Source of the DNA: Corynebacterium epidermidicanis
GTDB lineage: Bacteria > Actinomycetota > Actinomycetes > Mycobacteriales > Mycobacteriaceae
Assembly: GCF_001021025.1 (NCBI RefSeq)
Contig: NZ_CP011541.1
Coordinates: forward strand, 2,108,001-2,172,000
Length of the DNA: 64,000 nucleotides
Direction: 5' to 3'
Shown: positions 62,773-64,000 of the stretch, piece by piece
Position numbering within the stretch: position 1 is the stretch's first letter
How the letters are laid out: each line of letters starts with the position of its first letter
Notes under the pieces: generated by a model
Told to the model about the DNA's origin: nothing
The model's input: the letters and a program-made list of their open reading frames with translations, nothing else
Database searches by the model: none
Translations under genes and position numbers: made by a program

Positions 62773-63053
62773 ACTGCCATGTCTTTGTAGTCTGGGTTCT
62801 TCTCCAAGAATCCAGCCACAGCAGAACAGGTCGCCTTGATGGTGCCGCCAGACGCGCGGACATCGTCAAGAGCGGCCTTAATTAGTTTCCCGGACAGTCC
62901 TTGGCCACGGAACTTTGGATCGATAACGGTGTGGTTGAAGTCGCGACCAGCGCCTTCGGGGACGTAGTTTGCGAATCCTGCTTCTTCTCCATCGACAGTG
63001 ATGACATATCGATGCTTCGCCTCGTCATGGGTGACCTGAAAATCCTCCGACAT
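62769..63053 (-). CDS. Small GNAT-like N-acetyltransferase (YjdJ/NATD1 type)
   Basis: A 94-residue mini-GNAT starting [20 protein letters not shown]. The acetyl-CoA loop is [10 protein letters not shown] and the segment [11 protein letters not shown] is typical. The substrate is unknown. It overlaps cysE tail to tail. Confidence 0.88.
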   Translation of the reverse strand: MSEDFQVTHDEAKHRYVITVDGEEAGFANYVPEGAGRDFNHTVIDPKFRGQGLSGKLIKAALDDVRASGGTIKATCSAVAGFLEKNPDYKDMAV

Positions 63054-63177
63054 TGTTGACTCTCCTCATATCTCTCGTCTCGATTAATTGTGTGTCATCG
63101 ATTGTGCCACAACTACGCTCCTCGAGGCAGCCGCTGCCCTCAAAGAACGCGCGCCGACGCTGCGTGGGTATTTTGAA

Positions 63178-63228
63178 TGCCTTTGAGGTTGCTCACGATT
63201 TTGAGCAATATGAAAGGCAATCGGCGTC
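63178..63228. repeat. Palindromic intergenic repeat, copy B
   Basis: GCCTTTGAGGTTGCTCA and TGAGCAATATGAAAGGC arms with the tail AATCGGCGTC, matching copy A at 7808-7864 except in the loop. It lies between the GNAT gene and tRNA-Phe. Confidence 0.7.
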
Positions 63229-63252
63229 AGTGCTAGGCTGCGTTAATACGAA

Positions 63253-63280
63253 AATGCCCTCGTCCGAAGACGAGGGCATT
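63253..63280 (-). terminator. Terminator after tRNA-Phe
   Basis: AATGCCCTCGTC pairs perfectly with GACGAGGGCATT over a 4-base loop, followed by TTCGTATT on the minus strand. Confidence 0.85.
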
Positions 63281-63285
63281 GCACG

Positions 63286-63358
63286 TGGCCAGAGCCAGGA
63301 TCGAACTGGCGACCCCACACTTTTCAGGCGTGTGCTCTACCGACTGAGCTATCTGGCC
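63286..63358 (-). tRNA. tRNA-Phe (GAA)
   Basis: A 73-nt cloverleaf. Acceptor GGCCAGA pairs with TCTGGCC plus discriminator A; the anticodon loop CTGAAAA holds GAA; T arm AGTTCGATCCT is present. No CCA encoded. Confidence 0.96.
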
Positions 63359-63385
63359 GTTTGGCATATCGCTAGGATAAACCAG

Positions 63386-63459
63386 CGACCCTGACGGGAC
63401 TTGAACCCGCGACCTCCGCCGTGACAGGGCGGCGCGCTAACCAACTGCGCCACAGGGCC
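63386..63459 (-). tRNA. tRNA-Asp (GTC), copy 1
   Basis: A 74-nt cloverleaf. Acceptor GGCCCTG pairs with CAGGGTC, discriminator G; anticodon loop CTGTCAC with GTC; T arm GGGTTCAAGTCCC. It is 27 bp upstream of tRNA-Phe and probably cotranscribed with it. Confidence 0.96.
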
Positions 63460-63609
63460 ATATGCCATACAAGAAACTTGCGTCCCTTGCACGAGGTAAG
63501 ACTTTACACAGTAGCACCACTAGGGCACAAATCAGCAGGTAGACCAGGATTTTCGACTACAGTCCGCTGGACTTTTCACAACGGAGTTGTATGCGAAACT
63601 TGCAGGCAT

Positions 63610-63872
63610 GGGATAAGTAAAGAAAAGTGTGTCTCCGATTCGTGATTTCCGCAGCGTAGTGGGCCTGAAGCCAGTATTTACTGTTGTCTGGGAGCCGTAG
63701 CTCGCTCGATGTCGTCGCTTCGATGTAGTCGGACTACCGCTGTGGGATTTTATTCATTAAAAAACGCTGCTCTACGTAGTCGGACTACGCCGAAGCGACG
63801 ACATAGCACTTGTGCAGCACACCCGCACGGCCGGCAACACGCCGACCGGACACACTTTTCTTTACTTAACCC
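63610..63872 (+). mobile_element. MITE-like element, copy 3
   Basis: A 263-bp element with terminal inverted repeats (GGGATAAGTAAAGAAAAGTG at the left, its partner ending CTTAACCC at the right). It lies between two tRNA-Asp genes in the same orientation as copy 2. Internal arms ATGTCGTCGCTTCG and CGAAGCGACGACAT (63709-63722 and 63791-63804) plus two GTAGTCGGACTAC palindromes form a long hairpin. Confidence 0.82.
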
Positions 63873-63901
63873 ATTAGCTGCCCCCGCGATTCAGTGCAAA
63901 A

Positions 63902-63939
63902 CGAAAGGCCCTCCATCCAACCGGATGAAGAGCCTTTCG
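63902..63939 (-). terminator. Terminator after tRNA-Asp copy 2
   Basis: CGAAAGG and CCTTTCG arms with further pairing inside, followed by TTCGTTTTGC on the minus strand. Confidence 0.65.
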
Positions 63940-63950
63940 CGAAACTAATG

Positions 63951-64000
63951 CGACCCTGACGGGACTTGAACCCGCGACCTCCGCCGTGACAGGGCGGCGC
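63951..64000 (-). tRNA. tRNA-Asp (GTC), copy 2, cut by the window edge
   Basis: The 3' 50 bases of a second tRNA-Asp, identical to copy 1 over the visible part from the discriminator through the anticodon stem. The 5' part lies beyond the right edge. Confidence 0.93.

Overview
This window reads as ordinary chromosome of a Corynebacterium species. The protein families and the gene order match C. glutamicum and C. diphtheriae: siaEFGI; the rdgB-rph-murI-rhomboid-clpS-pncB run shared with mycobacteria; serB-ctaD-nrdF-ftn-gntR-nrdE-nrdI-nrdH; then pgm, murA, ramA, cysK and cysE. Other supports are a mycobacterial-type MurA with Asp at the usual Cys115 position, GlxR-like sites next to ramA, and a 16S-23S-5S operon without spacer tRNAs. 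No prophage, plasmid functions, transposase or CRISPR array was seen. The species cannot be fixed from the sequence alone.

Layout. 1-7.8 kb: sialic acid block, with a ROK kinase (cut by the left edge) and a FadR-type regulator transcribed leftward, and a Tat-lipoprotein ABC importer (siaE, siaF, fused permease-ATPase siaG, siaI) plus the nanA lyase transcribed rightward. 7.9-14.9 kb: a compact housekeeping cluster from rdgB to clpS, then pncB. 14.9-23.7 kb: an island lying between pncB and dinG, which are neighbours in M. tuberculosis. It encodes an extremely acidic Lys/Arg-free protein, an ECF sigma factor, a membrane-anchored Hsp70-like ATPase with a small single-pass protein, two dynamin-like GTPases sized like mycobacterial IniA/IniC, and an Asp-rich DxDxDG-repeat protein. 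23.8-31.2 kb: dinG, an acyl-CoA ligase, two related membrane proteins, a Pth2-like protein and serB. 31.3-40.2 kb: ctaD, the class Ib ribonucleotide reductase genes, ferritin and a GntR regulator. 40.6-52.1 kb: a secreted metallophosphoesterase, rpmJ, a sugar transporter, nadE, tRNA-Ala, a DsbA-like protein with a MauE/DoxX protein, pgm, an AGCS symporter and two crcB genes. 52.2-57.8 kb: one rRNA operon on the minus strand. 57.8-64 kb: murA, an adenosyltransferase, ramA, cysK-cysE, a small GNAT protein, tRNA-Phe and two tRNA-Asp genes.

The most interesting signal is a putative ECF regulon. Four intergenic sites read GGGAACA or CGGAACA, then GCATCT 16 or 17 bases after the GGAAC core; three of them continue as GCATCTCA. 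They lie upstream of the acidic-protein/sigma operon, the small-membrane-protein/Hsp70 operon, the DxDxDG-repeat gene and the membrane protein at 27.2-28.0 kb. This ties the island together as an autoregulated, probably envelope-related stress module. I know of no description of this combination, but I could not search for one.

Other structure: three copies of a ~263-bp non-coding element with ~25-bp terminal inverted repeats and a long internal hairpin (MITE-like), a second small palindromic repeat family, tandem NrdR boxes before nrdH, and a terminator-like hairpin between nrdH and nrdI.
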